A DNA stretch of 64,000 bases, from assembly GCA_024742485.1 (NCBI GenBank), contig JANSYK010000001.1, forward strand, positions 1,984,001 through 2,048,000. Direction: 5' to 3'. The stretch is from Alphaproteobacteria bacterium. GTDB taxonomy: Bacteria; Pseudomonadota; Alphaproteobacteria; Rhizobiales; Rhizobiaceae. Shown here one piece after another: positions 8,558 to 17,127 of the stretch. The notes under the pieces are model-generated. The model had not been told where the DNA came from, did not search any database, and saw only the letters and a program-made list of their open reading frames with translations. Position numbers and translations under genes: made by a program. The stretch's first letter is position 1; each line of letters opens with the position of its first letter.

Positions 8558-9633
8558 TGCTGGCTGGTCACACCGTCGACAAACCAGTCCATGCCCCAAA
8601 GAGCACCATCGTCAAGAACGGCACCCGCGGCAACGCGTTCCTTGCCTTCGCGATCCTTGAGTGGTCCGGCAAAGACATGCTTGCCGCCCATGATGGCATC
8701 GCGCTCGGCCATGATCTTGCCTTTGTCTTCATCGGAGACCGCATCGCCACAACAAACGATATCGGTTCCACCCTGGGCAATTGACAGAAAGGCACCATAG
8801 GGCTGGGATTCCCATTCACCTGCGGTGATCTTCTTGATTTCCGGGATCAGGAAGCGATCCCAGACCCAGGCCGACGAACATTGGGTGGCACTGCTGAACT
8901 CGGAAAGGTCACGGTGGTGCCCCGTTCCGTAAATGCCCTTCTCCTGCGCAACGATCTGCGGTGTCGGCGTATCGACATGCTGACCGATGACGTCGATGCC
9001 CTGTTCGGCAAGAGCTTCAGCGGCAGCCCGCTCCTTGACCGGGTCATTCCATGCGCCTGTGAACACAACCGTCACAGTGGCATCGGGATTGATCTGCCGG
9101 GCACCCAGCGCATAGGCATTGACGGTCCAGTTGACGAGACCGAACGGGTTGGCGGCCACGAAACCGAGCTTGCCGGTTTTGGATGCCGCTGCTGCGGCCA
9201 TGCCGCACAGATACTGGCTTTCATAGGTCCGGCCGTAATAGGACATGAGGTTGGTCCCATTGGTCGTGCCGGCCGGATTGAGAAACACCACATCCGGGTA
9301 CTTCTCGGCCAGTTCCTTGAACGCATCCGAATATCCGAAGGCCGAACCCAGAATGATGTTGTGCCCCCGGTCGATAAACAGCTCGACAGCCGGCTTGATC
9401 GCGGTGGCATTTTCCGGAACATTCTCCACGACCGGAATGGTCATGCCCAGTTCCTTTTCGATCTTCTGGCGCGCTTCGTCGAGCGCCTGCGACCAGCCGC
9501 CGTCATTCTTCTGAGAAAAAATAACCATGGCGGGCTTTGGATCGCCCTTCAGCACGAACTCGGCGCTGGCGCCGGCAATGGACGCTGCCAGCGCCATTCC
9601 GGCAAGGCCCCAGGTAATCAGTTGCTTGTGCAT
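8554..9633 (-). CDS. BMP family ABC transporter substrate-binding protein
   Basis: 359 residues. The signal peptide is MHKQLITWGLAGMALAASIAGASA, with cleavage predicted after ASA. The mature part reads like the Bmp/Med family of periplasmic nucleoside-binding proteins (KPAMVIFSQKNDGGWSQALDEAR; HNIILGSAFGYSDAFKELAEKYPDVVFLNPAGT). AGGGAG lies about nine bases upstream of the ATG. It heads the importer genes and lies 124 bases after the molybdenum hydroxylase large subunit, so it probably belongs to the same long transcript. Ligands known for the family are nucleosides and related heterocycles. Confidence 0.88.
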   Translation of the reverse strand: MHKQLITWGLAGMALAASIAGASAEFVLKGDPKPAMVIFSQKNDGGWSQALDEARQKIEKELGMTIPVVENVPENATAIKPAVELFIDRGHNIILGSAFGYSDAFKELAEKYPDVVFLNPAGTTNGTNLMSYYGRTYESQYLCGMAAAAASKTGKLGFVAANPFGLVNWTVNAYALGARQINPDATVTVVFTGAWNDPVKERAAAEALAEQGIDVIGQHVDTPTPQIVAQEKGIYGTGHHRDLSEFSSATQCSSAWVWDRFLIPEIKKITAGEWESQPYGAFLSIAQGGTDIVCCGDAVSDEDKGKIMAERDAIMGGKHVFAGPLKDREGKERVAAGAVLDDGALWGMDWFVDGVTSQQ

Positions 9634-9757
9634 GTGTCTGTTCTCCCTTCACGGACGGCCCGACCGAGACGGGTCGCGAGTATGAGTTTGTACCATTCCA
9701 ATTCTGTTGTTGTTATGCTGGATGGCCCCGGTTGGTTTCCTTCAATTCTGAACGCAT

Positions 9758-12145
9758 TCAGCCCGTGCTGATCGCATCGTAAATCATGCTCGGTGTAATT
9801 GGCGTGTGATGGAACTTGTGGTCGCCGAACGGTTTCAGGGCATCGGCCACGCCTGACGCAACCGTTGCACCGACTGCAATGCACCCGGCTTCGCCGACAC
9901 CCTTGACGCCGAGCGGATTGAGCGGAGACGGTGTTTCCAGATGCTGGATATCCACCTCGGGAACCTCGGTCGCATAGGGGATCAGGAAGTCGACAAAATT
10001 CGCATTGGTCGGGTTGCCGTCCTGGTCATATTCGATGCGCTCCATCAGCGCGCCGCCAAATCCCTGCGCCAGCCCGCCCATCACCTGGCCGTCGACAATC
10101 ACCGGATTGATCATGTTGCCGCAGTCGTGGATGCAGACATATTTCTGAATCTCGACGCTGCAGGTATCCGGGTCGATCTCGACGATTGCAGCGTGAACAC
10201 CATAGGCCCAGGTCGCACATTCGGGGCTGTAATAGTCGGTCGCCTCCAAACCTGGATGCTGTCCTTCATCCAGCGGTGGACCATCATGCCGGCTGGCCGG
10301 TGCAAATTGGGTCGCCGCCTGCGCCGCATCATTGAAGGCGTAACGCAGCGGATTGGTCGCTGTCGCAATCGCAGCCAGCGGAACGTTGCGATTGCCGCCA
10401 ATGATCCACGCGGCACCGTCACGCAGTTCGATCTCTTCGGGATCGGCTTCCAGCATGTTGGCGGCAGCCGTGATCGTTTGCTTGCGGACCAAAAGCGCTG
10501 TCTTGTGAATGGCATTGCCGGACACGACCGCCGCACGGCTGGCAAATGTGGCCACACCCCAATCATAGGCGCCGGTATCGCCCTCCGTGAGAATGACATC
10601 CTCGACGGCGACACCCAACTGATCAGCAACAATCTGTGCAAATACGGTCTCGTGGCCCTGTCCCTGGCCGGACAGCCCAGTGTTCACATAGACCTTGCCG
10701 GTGATCGGGTGAATCTTGATATGACCACCCTCATAGGGACCAAGTCCCGTGCCTTCGACGTAATAGGCAAGTCCCAGTCCGAGATATCTGCCTTCGGCTC
10801 GCGCCGCTTCCTGCCGTGCGGCAAAATCATCGGCACCGATGGACGCGTGCACCATTTCAAGCGCCTTGTGATACTGCCCGCTGTCAAGGCTGACACGCAG
10901 CCCGTCTGCGAAGAGCAACCCTTCACGCACAAGGGGGAACTCATCCTCGGTAACAAGGTTGCGGCGCCGCACCTCAAACCGGTCAAGGCCAAGTTCTTCC
11001 GCAAGTTGATCCATCGCCCGCTCGATGGCGAAGCATGATTGCGGCCGACCGCAACCACGATAGGGCGTCACCGGCACGGTCGGGGTATAGACGGCCTGAA
11101 ACCGCACTTCGATATTCGGAATGCGGTAGGGCCCTGCGATCGATGTCGAGGCGACCTGCGCCACCGCGATTCCATAGGGAATGAAGGCCCCGGTGTCATG
11201 CAGGAAGAAATCCTTGAGCGCCACCACCTCGCCATTCTTCCGGGCGTGCAACTCGATCATATGAATCTGGGTTCGTTCCTGGGTCGAACCGATGAAGTTC
11301 TCTCGCCGGTCCTCGATGTATTTCACCGGGCTTCCCAGTTGCATGGCGGCGAATGGAACCAGCAATTCATCCGGATAGAACAGCAGCACCTTCTGGCCAA
11401 AGCCGCCGCCGACATCGGGCGCAACCACACGCACCTTGTCCTCGTCAAGTTCCAGGATCGATGCCAGGCCACCACGCACCGAAATCGGTGCCTGGGTGGT
11501 GTCCCAGACGATCAGTTCTCCCGTGATCTCATCATAACGCGCTGCAACAGCACGGCATTCCATGGCCGCGGAGGTCGAGCGATCAACCTGGATCTGTATG
11601 CGCGTGACGTGGTCTGCCTCGGCATAACCGGATTGCGGATCGCCGCAAATCTGGTTGAAATCGGCCGCAACATTGTTGGGATGTGTTGCGTGGACCAGCG
11701 GCGCGTCATCCTTGACGGCGGCTTCGAGATCAAGCTCCACATCAAGCGGCTCGTAATCGACATCGACCAGCAACGCCGCATCTTCTGCGGTGTAGCGATC
11801 CACTGCCACGATCATGGCAACGGTTTGCCCGACATAATAGACGTCGTCTCGGGCCAGCGGGCGCTGGGTCTGTGCATCCGTCATCGATTCATGCGGAATG
11901 AGCAATGGCATCTTGATGTCGAGAGGACCGATATTGTCACAGGTGTAGACCGCGATCACACCAGGATGGGCTTCTGCCTCGGATGTATCGATCCCATTGA
12001 TGCGCGCCCGGGCAAACGGGCTGCGCACAAACGCGGCGTGTCTGACACCGGGCAGCGCAATGTCATCGACATAGGCACCCTCGCCCTTGAGGAATTTCGC
12101 ATCCGCATTGCGCTTGACCGGCGCCCCGAACATCCGTGTCGACAT
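9758..12145 (-). CDS. Molybdenum hydroxylase large subunit (xanthine dehydrogenase/CoxL family)
   Basis: 795 residues, the normal length for the Mo-cofactor subunit. The start is supported by AGGAG six bases upstream. Visible motifs are RMFGAPVKRNADAKFLKGEG, DVGGGFGQK, and the catalytic glutamate in GVKGVGEAGCIAVGA. The active-site loop reads YRGCGRPQ, not the CSFR loop of true aerobic CO dehydrogenase, so this is a hydroxylase of an organic substrate such as a heterocycle or aldehyde rather than a CO dehydrogenase. It works with the FeS subunit (12155) and FAD subunit (12682). The nucleoside-type importer downstream and amide hydrolases nearby favour an N-heterocycle, which would be hydroxylated with water as oxygen source. 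Confidence 0.88.
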   Translation of the reverse strand: MSTRMFGAPVKRNADAKFLKGEGAYVDDIALPGVRHAAFVRSPFARARINGIDTSEAEAHPGVIAVYTCDNIGPLDIKMPLLIPHESMTDAQTQRPLARDDVYYVGQTVAMIVAVDRYTAEDAALLVDVDYEPLDVELDLEAAVKDDAPLVHATHPNNVAADFNQICGDPQSGYAEADHVTRIQIQVDRSTSAAMECRAVAARYDEITGELIVWDTTQAPISVRGGLASILELDEDKVRVVAPDVGGGFGQKVLLFYPDELLVPFAAMQLGSPVKYIEDRRENFIGSTQERTQIHMIELHARKNGEVVALKDFFLHDTGAFIPYGIAVAQVASTSIAGPYRIPNIEVRFQAVYTPTVPVTPYRGCGRPQSCFAIERAMDQLAEELGLDRFEVRRRNLVTEDEFPLVREGLLFADGLRVSLDSGQYHKALEMVHASIGADDFAARQEAARAEGRYLGLGLAYYVEGTGLGPYEGGHIKIHPITGKVYVNTGLSGQGQGHETVFAQIVADQLGVAVEDVILTEGDTGAYDWGVATFASRAAVVSGNAIHKTALLVRKQTITAAANMLEADPEEIELRDGAAWIIGGNRNVPLAAIATATNPLRYAFNDAAQAATQFAPASRHDGPPLDEGQHPGLEATDYYSPECATWAYGVHAAIVEIDPDTCSVEIQKYVCIHDCGNMINPVIVDGQVMGGLAQGFGGALMERIEYDQDGNPTNANFVDFLIPYATEVPEVDIQHLETPSPLNPLGVKGVGEAGCIAVGATVASGVADALKPFGDHKFHHTPITPSMIYDAISTG

Positions 12146-12154
12146 GAAATGCTC

Positions 12155-12685
12155 CTAAGCGCTGCCCCAATTGGCTTTGTCTGCCGCCTGACGGACCGCC
12201 TTCACAATGTTGGCGTATCCCGTGCAGCGGCACAAATTGCCTGACAGCAATTCCCTGATTCCCTGATCGGAAAGATCCATTTCCTCATCTGATTCCATGT
12301 GGCTCAGCACATTCATGATCATGCCCGGCGTACAGTAGCCGCATTGCAGCGCATGGCAGTCACGGAAGGCCTCCTGCAACGGATGCAGATCGCCATTTTC
12401 GTCGGCAACGGACTCGATGGTGCGGATATCCGCCCCATCGGCCTGAACCGCAAAGGTCAGACAGGACCGCCCAGAGCGGCCATTGATCATGACCGTGCAG
12501 GCGCCGCAAACGCCGTGCTCACAGCCCACATGTGTGCCGGTCAGACCCAATTCATGGCGCAGAAAGTCTGACAGCAGCATCCGTACACTGACATCACGCT
12601 CGACGGTTTCACCATTGACCGTCATCCGCGTGCGCTGTTTCGGATCTGCCGATTCCTGCTGTGTCTTCGAGAGGCTGCGTTTCAT
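12155..12685 (-). CDS. Molybdenum hydroxylase small subunit, two 2Fe-2S clusters (CoxS family)
   Basis: 176 residues. The N-terminal plant-type ferredoxin cluster is GCEHGVCGACTVMINGRSGRSC, and the second cluster is CGYCTPG with NLCRCTGY. Both cysteine sets are complete. A non-conserved N-terminal tail of about 20 residues (MKRSLSKTQQESADPKQRTRM) precedes the domain, so a later start is possible. The gene overlaps the FAD subunit by four bases (ATGA), and its stop lies inside the ribosome-binding region of the large subunit gene. It passes electrons from Mo to FAD. Confidence 0.9.
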   Translation of the reverse strand: MKRSLSKTQQESADPKQRTRMTVNGETVERDVSVRMLLSDFLRHELGLTGTHVGCEHGVCGACTVMINGRSGRSCLTFAVQADGADIRTIESVADENGDLHPLQEAFRDCHALQCGYCTPGMIMNVLSHMESDEEMDLSDQGIRELLSGNLCRCTGYANIVKAVRQAADKANWGSA

Positions 12686-13560
12686 TGAACCGGCTCCCCT
12701 GTTGCGCGCTCGGCCGCTTCCGCAAGCACCCGGCGCACAAGGCCGGAAAGCAGGTGTTTGCGGTAGCCGGTGGTTGCGTGCATATCGTCCGGCAGCGTTA
12801 CGGCGTCCCCCGCCACTTTGGCTGCATCGTCGATGGATTGTTTTGTCAAAGTCGAACCCGTTATCGCCTCTTCCACCCTGTTCAAAAGGACCGGTGTGGA
12901 AGCAATGCCGCAGGCCCCGACCCGCGCACTTGTGACGGTATTCCCACCATCGACGGATAGGATCGCACCAACCGCCGCAATCGCATAGTCCCCCTGGCGG
13001 CGGGCAAATTCGTGGAAGGCGTAACCGGCGCCCTCCGGCAGTACCGGAATATTGGCGTGAAGGATCATCTCATCCGGCGCTCTGCTGGTCGTCATGTGAA
13101 ACTGGAAGAACTCTGCCGCCGCAATGTCGCGGGTGCCGTTCGGACCAACGGCCGTCACTGTACCGCCGGCCAGCAGGAGCAGCAGCGGCATCTCCGCCGC
13201 AGCATCGGCATGGCACAGACTGCCGACCACTGTGCCCCGATTGCGAATGGGAACATGGGCAACATAGTGCATCATCTCGCGAATGAGCGGGTGTGCCGCG
13301 TGGACAGTGTCATCGAGCTCCAGATCACGGTGACGCACCATGGCGCCGACCTTGATCACGCCATCGGAAATCGAGATGTCGGAAAGATCGGCAACATTCT
13401 TGATATCCACGAGACGGGTCGGGCTGGCGAGGCGCAGATTCATCGCTGGAACGAGGCTTTGTCCACCGGCCAGGATCATTGCGCCGGGGTCTTCGCTCAA
13501 CGCCGAAACGACTTCGCTCACCGTTTGCGGCGAACAGTAATCGAACAGCGATGGTTTCAT
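12682..13560 (-). CDS. Molybdenum hydroxylase FAD-binding subunit (CoxM family)
   Basis: 292 residues. FAD contacts expected in the family are seen as ILAGGQSLVPAMNLRLASPTRLVDI, RNRGTVVGSLCHADAAAEMP and DYAIAAVGA. A strong GGGAGG ribosome-binding site lies before the ATG. It is the first gene of the operon FAD-FeS-Mo followed by the BMP importer. The upstream region carries the TATCCA-N5-TGGATA operator at 13671. Confidence 0.9.
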   Translation of the reverse strand: MKPSLFDYCSPQTVSEVVSALSEDPGAMILAGGQSLVPAMNLRLASPTRLVDIKNVADLSDISISDGVIKVGAMVRHRDLELDDTVHAAHPLIREMMHYVAHVPIRNRGTVVGSLCHADAAAEMPLLLLLAGGTVTAVGPNGTRDIAAAEFFQFHMTTSRAPDEMILHANIPVLPEGAGYAFHEFARRQGDYAIAAVGAILSVDGGNTVTSARVGACGIASTPVLLNRVEEAITGSTLTKQSIDDAAKVAGDAVTLPDDMHATTGYRKHLLSGLVRRVLAEAAERATGEPVQ

Positions 13561-13670
13561 CTGCTACCTCCCGGGTTAAGGTCTTGCCGGTTGCCGATTT
13601 GCCGGAATTGCAACCTTCCCGTCTTTCTGCGAAATTCTGGTTCGTTCGGCCTTCGGATTAGCTCCTTTTA

Positions 13671-13687
13671 TATCCACATAATGGATA
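13671..13687. promoter_or_regulatory. Regulon operator upstream of the molybdenum hydroxylase operon
   Basis: TATCCACATAATGGATA is a perfect 6-bp inverted repeat with a five-base spacer, 111 bases before the FAD-subunit start. The flank continues CTGTATCTAACAATTGAGTATAC, which contains another partial TATC half-site. It has the same spacing as the sites at 3339, 15277 and 21813. Confidence 0.7.
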
Positions 13688-13805
13688 CTGTATCTAACAA
13701 TTGAGTATACGCGCGTGGATTTGATCCTGTCAACAGGATTTGGCGGGAGACCTGCGTTCCAAGGGCCAACGAACGATCGCACCTGAGGCACCTGTCGCGA
13801 ATTGT

Positions 13806-15227
13806 TCAATCCGTGTGGGCAATCGGATCAATCGGTCGTGAAAGGCCGACTCCAAGAACCGCTTCGCACCAGGCGGCCATGCGCAGCAGGTTATGCTCGC
13901 AATGCGGCGCTGCAACGATCTGAAGCCCCACGGGAAGCCCGTCATCGGTAAAACCACAGGGAACGGAAATCGCCGGACATCCGGTAACCGTGATCGCATA
14001 GCCCAGAACCAGCCAATCCAGGTAGGTTTCCAGTTCGATACCTTCGATCGCCGAGACATAGCGCTCTTCCACCGGGTTTGGTGCGACTGGCGCAGTCGGC
14101 GTGATGAGGAAGTCATGCCGATCAAGGAACCGGTGCATTTCGTGGCGCAGCGATGAACGTTTGTTCTCGGCATCGGCCAGATCCTCGGCTGTCAACTGCA
14201 ATCCCTGCTCGATGTTCCAGACCACCTCCGGTTTCAGCCTGTCACGGGCCGTCGCCAGAACCGGATGGCGGGTCGCCGAGAACTGAAACGCCCTCAACGG
14301 CCGGAATGCATCATGGCAATCGGCAAGGTCGGGCGTCACTTCTTCAACACGAGGACCATCCTGCGCCAAACGGTCGACGGCCGAGCCGACTATTTCCCGA
14401 ACCTGCCTCGAAACGACGGCCACCCCCAGATCCGCGGAATAGGCGAACCGTGTGGGTTGCTTTGGTTGCTCTGCGGCAACGCGATAGGCTGCAGCCTCGA
14501 CCGGTCGGGTCAGCGGATCACGCGCATCGAACCCGGTCATCGCATCAAGGCCCAGCCCCACATCGGCCACGCTGCGGGCCAGCGGCCCGATGACGGAAAG
14601 GGTCTGGTATGGAACCGGGCTGGGGCCTTGCGGAATCAAACCTGGCGTGGGACGCAGGCCGACAATGCCGCAAAATGACGCCGGATAACGCAGCGAACAG
14701 GCAAAATCGGATCCTTGCGCCAAAAACGCGGCACCTGTCGCTACCGCTGCTGCGGCACCGCCGGACGACCCGGCTGCGGACCTTTTGGTGTTCCAGGGAT
14801 TCACCGTGCGTCCGAAAACCGCGTTGAATGTGTTCGCGCCGGCCTCGAACTCGGGCGTATTGGACTTGGCATAAACGACACCGCCCGCCCCTTCGATGGA
14901 CTGAACCGCATAATCGGAACGCACTGCCACATGATCCTTGAACGCGAGCGAGCCCCAGGTGGTGCGAACGCCCTCGACTTCATAGGAATCCTTGATTGGC
15001 AAAGGCAGGCCATGCAGGGGCGACTGGAAGCCTCCGCCGGAGGTTTCGACATCACCGCACACGGCGTGCGCACGGTCAAAACAAAGAGTCGGCAGGGCAT
15101 TGATGATCGGATTGACCGCGGCAATCCGTTCCGCCAGAGCACCCAGCAATTCGGCCGGGCGAAGCGTGCCGTTTTTCAGGTGATCAACCGCCGCACAGGC
15201 GGACAGGGTCCACAGTTCATCCGGCAT
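13806..15227 (-). CDS. Amidase-signature family amidohydrolase
   Basis: 473 residues, typical of the family. The Ser-cisSer-Lys triad can be placed: Lys in LPIKDSYEVEGVRTTWGS, the cis-serine in AAGSSGGAAAAVATGAA, and the nucleophile in GSDFACSLRYPASF. The last motif departs from the usual D-(I/L)-G-G-S by having Ala-Cys before the serine. The enzyme should hydrolyse a carboxamide or ureido group in the cytoplasm. Its gene lies between the Mo-hydroxylase operon and the divergent IclR gene, with the shared operator in its promoter. Ureidomalonase of oxidative pyrimidine breakdown is, as I recall, in this family, so an open-chain ureide is a reasonable candidate substrate; this is inference. Confidence 0.85.
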   Translation of the reverse strand: MPDELWTLSACAAVDHLKNGTLRPAELLGALAERIAAVNPIINALPTLCFDRAHAVCGDVETSGGGFQSPLHGLPLPIKDSYEVEGVRTTWGSLAFKDHVAVRSDYAVQSIEGAGGVVYAKSNTPEFEAGANTFNAVFGRTVNPWNTKRSAAGSSGGAAAAVATGAAFLAQGSDFACSLRYPASFCGIVGLRPTPGLIPQGPSPVPYQTLSVIGPLARSVADVGLGLDAMTGFDARDPLTRPVEAAAYRVAAEQPKQPTRFAYSADLGVAVVSRQVREIVGSAVDRLAQDGPRVEEVTPDLADCHDAFRPLRAFQFSATRHPVLATARDRLKPEVVWNIEQGLQLTAEDLADAENKRSSLRHEMHRFLDRHDFLITPTAPVAPNPVEERYVSAIEGIELETYLDWLVLGYAITVTGCPAISVPCGFTDDGLPVGLQIVAAPHCEHNLLRMAAWCEAVLGVGLSRPIDPIAHTD

Positions 15228-15276
15228 TTCCGATCGGCTCCCTCAACATTGCGGTGGCAAATTGAACCATATGCCT

Positions 15277-15295
15277 GTATCCAGTGGGTGGATAC
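15277..15295. promoter_or_regulatory. Regulon operator between the amidase and iclR-type genes
   Basis: GTATCCAGTGGGTGGATAC is a perfect 7-bp inverted repeat with a five-base spacer (position good to about one base). It lies about 50 bases before the amidase start on one side and about 65 before the IclR-type gene start on the other, as expected for an autoregulated divergent promoter. This is the most symmetrical of the four copies and argues that the adjacent regulator is the one that binds. Confidence 0.7.
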
Positions 15296-15358
15296 ACCAC
15301 CGATTGTTTTCCGGGACGATCAGCCCGAACAGGGGCTGCCCAATGGAATGTTCGCACC

Positions 15359-16159
15359 ATGAGTCTTGATACCAAAAAAGCTTCGAAATCCACACCCGGC
15401 AAGGCTTTGCCAGGCATGGAGCGGTCTTTTGCGATCCTCGAATTGATTGCCGCCCGGCCCAGTCGCGTGGTCGATGTCACCAACGAACTCAACCTTCCAT
15501 GGGCAACGGTTCACCGGACAATCAAGAAGCTGGAAGCCGCGCAGTTCATCTACCGGGATACCGAAACCAACCGGTATGAAATCGGCCCGCGCATGTGGCA
15601 TATCGGTTCGGCCTACCTGGCCAACAACAAGCCGATGAACACGGCAATTTCCTATCTCGCGAGCGAACGCAACATCAAGAATGTCGACATCCAGATTGTC
15701 GAGAGGATCGGAAATTACGCGGTCGTCACCCACGCGGAAAAACGCCAGACCCACCCGATTTACAAGGCGCAATACGGATTTCATATTCCGCTTCACGCCG
15801 GTTCGAAGGGATGGGTGTTGCTGGCCTATGCGGATCCGGATTTCATTGAGCACTATGTGGAGCAGGATCTGGAGCAGCTCACGCCATCGACAATTGTCGA
15901 CAAGGCAGAGTTGCTTGCCAAACTGGATGAAGTCCGGGAGAACGCATACGCCTTCACACTTTCCGATGTTCAGCCCTTCACCGGATCGATGTCCGCGCCG
16001 ATATTCAACGCATCCGGTGCCATGGTGGCGTGTGTCTGTTTTGTTTTCCTCAAGAAGATTGCCAGCAACACAAAGCTGATGGAAGAGCTGCGCGAGCACC
16101 TTGAATTGATGACCCACACGATCTCCATCGAGCTCGGCTGGCGTCCGGGTCACAGCTGA
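15359..16159 (+). CDS. IclR family transcriptional regulator
   Basis: About 266 residues from ATG 15359; an upstream in-frame GTG near 15284 lies inside the operator and is unlikely. The N-terminal winged helix is SFAILELIAARPSRVVDVTNELNLPWATVHRTIKKLEAAQFIYRDTETNRYEIG, and the C-terminal IclR effector domain follows (HAGSKGWVLLAYADPDFIEHY...FTGSMSAPIFNASGAMVACV). IclR proteins bind inverted repeats of about this size and respond to small organic acids. It is the only IclR gene in the window and adjoins the best copy of the repeated operator, so it is the probable regulator of matB, the Mo hydroxylase-importer operon, the amidase and the hyuAB operon. Confidence 0.88.
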   Translation: MSLDTKKASKSTPGKALPGMERSFAILELIAARPSRVVDVTNELNLPWATVHRTIKKLEAAQFIYRDTETNRYEIGPRMWHIGSAYLANNKPMNTAISYLASERNIKNVDIQIVERIGNYAVVTHAEKRQTHPIYKAQYGFHIPLHAGSKGWVLLAYADPDFIEHYVEQDLEQLTPSTIVDKAELLAKLDEVRENAYAFTLSDVQPFTGSMSAPIFNASGAMVACVCFVFLKKIASNTKLMEELREHLELMTHTISIELGWRPGHS

Positions 16160-16230
16160 GATCGGAGCGACGGGCGCTTGGATTGCATCATTCGACCGTT
16201 CAATTTTGTTTCCTGACCTCATCAATTCCA

Positions 16231-16317
16231 GGTTTTGACGGAACCGGCAAAGCCTGAATGCATCAACAAGATCAAGGGCCGACACCGTTGTTGCGTTTCT
16301 GAGAACACGTGAAACGG
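16231..16317. repeat. Dispersed two-hairpin repeat, copy A
   Basis: About 87 bases running from GGTTTTGACGGAACCGGCAA through GGCCGACACCGTTG to CACGTGAAACGG. It closely resembles the stretches at 47651 and 58824. The first half folds as GGTTTTGaCGG/CCGGCAAAGCC; the second pairs CGTTTC with GAAACG. It lies between the convergent IclR and creatininase-family genes and ends at the latter's stop codon. It may act as a bidirectional terminator or a REP-like element. Confidence 0.7.
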
Positions 16318-16318
16318 A

Positions 16319-17098
16319 CTAGTCGATCTCCTCATAGGAACCACGAAGATTCTTGAAGGTTTCCTCAAGCGCATCAACCACCGCATCAATCGAGGCCTGC
16401 CCCATCTCTGCCGTTGCCTTCGTCGGATCACCGAAAATGGCAGCGTGTCCGACATCGGGCCGCGGCCGCTTCATATAGGTTCGCGTCGGATTGGTCGGCG
16501 CAACAAGGTCCCAGCCAACGGGCCCGTAATGGGCACCGTCAAGACGGTCCATCTTGACCAGTTCCGGCCGGGTCGCCAGCTGGAATGATGTTTCGAGTTC
16601 GCCGGCATGCCCCATTCCGCCCTCAACGGATTTGCGGATCGCGTGGATTTTGTCGGCGGCCGGCTCCCAATAGCTCACCGCCGACACTTTGAAAGTGTGG
16701 GCGTGATCCAGTTCGTCGATCAGAAGCCGCGCGACCTGGTCGTTTGCCGTTCCGCTTGGCCGATTGCCGTTCAGCAGGATCAGATGCTCAAACCCCTGCC
16801 CCACCAGCGCAGCACCAATTTCGAACATCATGGTCTGATAGGTTGGAATGGACAGCGAAATGGTACCCGGAAAGTGCTCGAAGGTTTTTGAGATGCCATA
16901 GGCAATGGGCGGCGCGACCAGTGCGTCCAGTCGCTCGGCAAGCCGCAATGCGATATATTCGGCCTGGTGGGTATCGGTGTCCGTCGGCATATGCGGCCCA
17001 TGCGCTTCGGTCGCCCCGGTGGGAATGATGACGGCGCATTTTCGTTCGATCGCCTCGCCGACTTCCATCTGCGTCATTGAAGACATCCGGTGTTCCAT
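16319..17098 (-). CDS. Creatininase-family amidohydrolase with altered metal site
   Basis: 259 residues, the normal family length. The first metal-binding stretch is intact (PTGATEAHGPHMPTDTD, with Glu, His and Asp ligands), and the late motif GHAGELETS is present. The usual NGHGGN (NGHYEN in creatininase) reads NGNRPSGTAN, so the metal-binding histidine is absent. Family enzymes open cyclic amides such as creatinine or act on related C-N bonds, so a ring-opening role would suit the pathway. The changed site means that the activity could differ or use one metal. GGGAG precedes the start by seven bases. The gene is last in the hyuA-hyuB-coxG operon. Confidence 0.8.
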   Translation of the reverse strand: MEHRMSSMTQMEVGEAIERKCAVIIPTGATEAHGPHMPTDTDTHQAEYIALRLAERLDALVAPPIAYGISKTFEHFPGTISLSIPTYQTMMFEIGAALVGQGFEHLILLNGNRPSGTANDQVARLLIDELDHAHTFKVSAVSYWEPAADKIHAIRKSVEGGMGHAGELETSFQLATRPELVKMDRLDGAHYGPVGWDLVAPTNPTRTYMKRPRPDVGHAAIFGDPTKATAEMGQASIDAVVDALEETFKNLRGSYEEID

Positions 17099-17127
17099 CG
17101 CTCAGCTCCCTTTCATCTGCAGTGCAA

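Noticed and set aside
9941-12244. Long plus-strand reading frames opposite the Mo hydroxylase large subunit
   Set aside because: The minus-strand gene has complete catalytic motifs and a proper start; the plus-strand frames give arginine- and histidine-rich proteins without recognisable domains, as expected for antisense shadows in GC-rich coding DNA.
9758-13560. Aerobic CO dehydrogenase (coxMSL)
   Set aside because: Gene order and subunits fit, but the active-site loop is YRGCGRPQ and not the CSFR loop needed for the Mo-Cu site.
13698-13712. GTATAC shared between 1723 and 13706 as a second regulon motif
   Set aside because: Only six to seven bases are shared and the flanks differ, so chance is sufficient.
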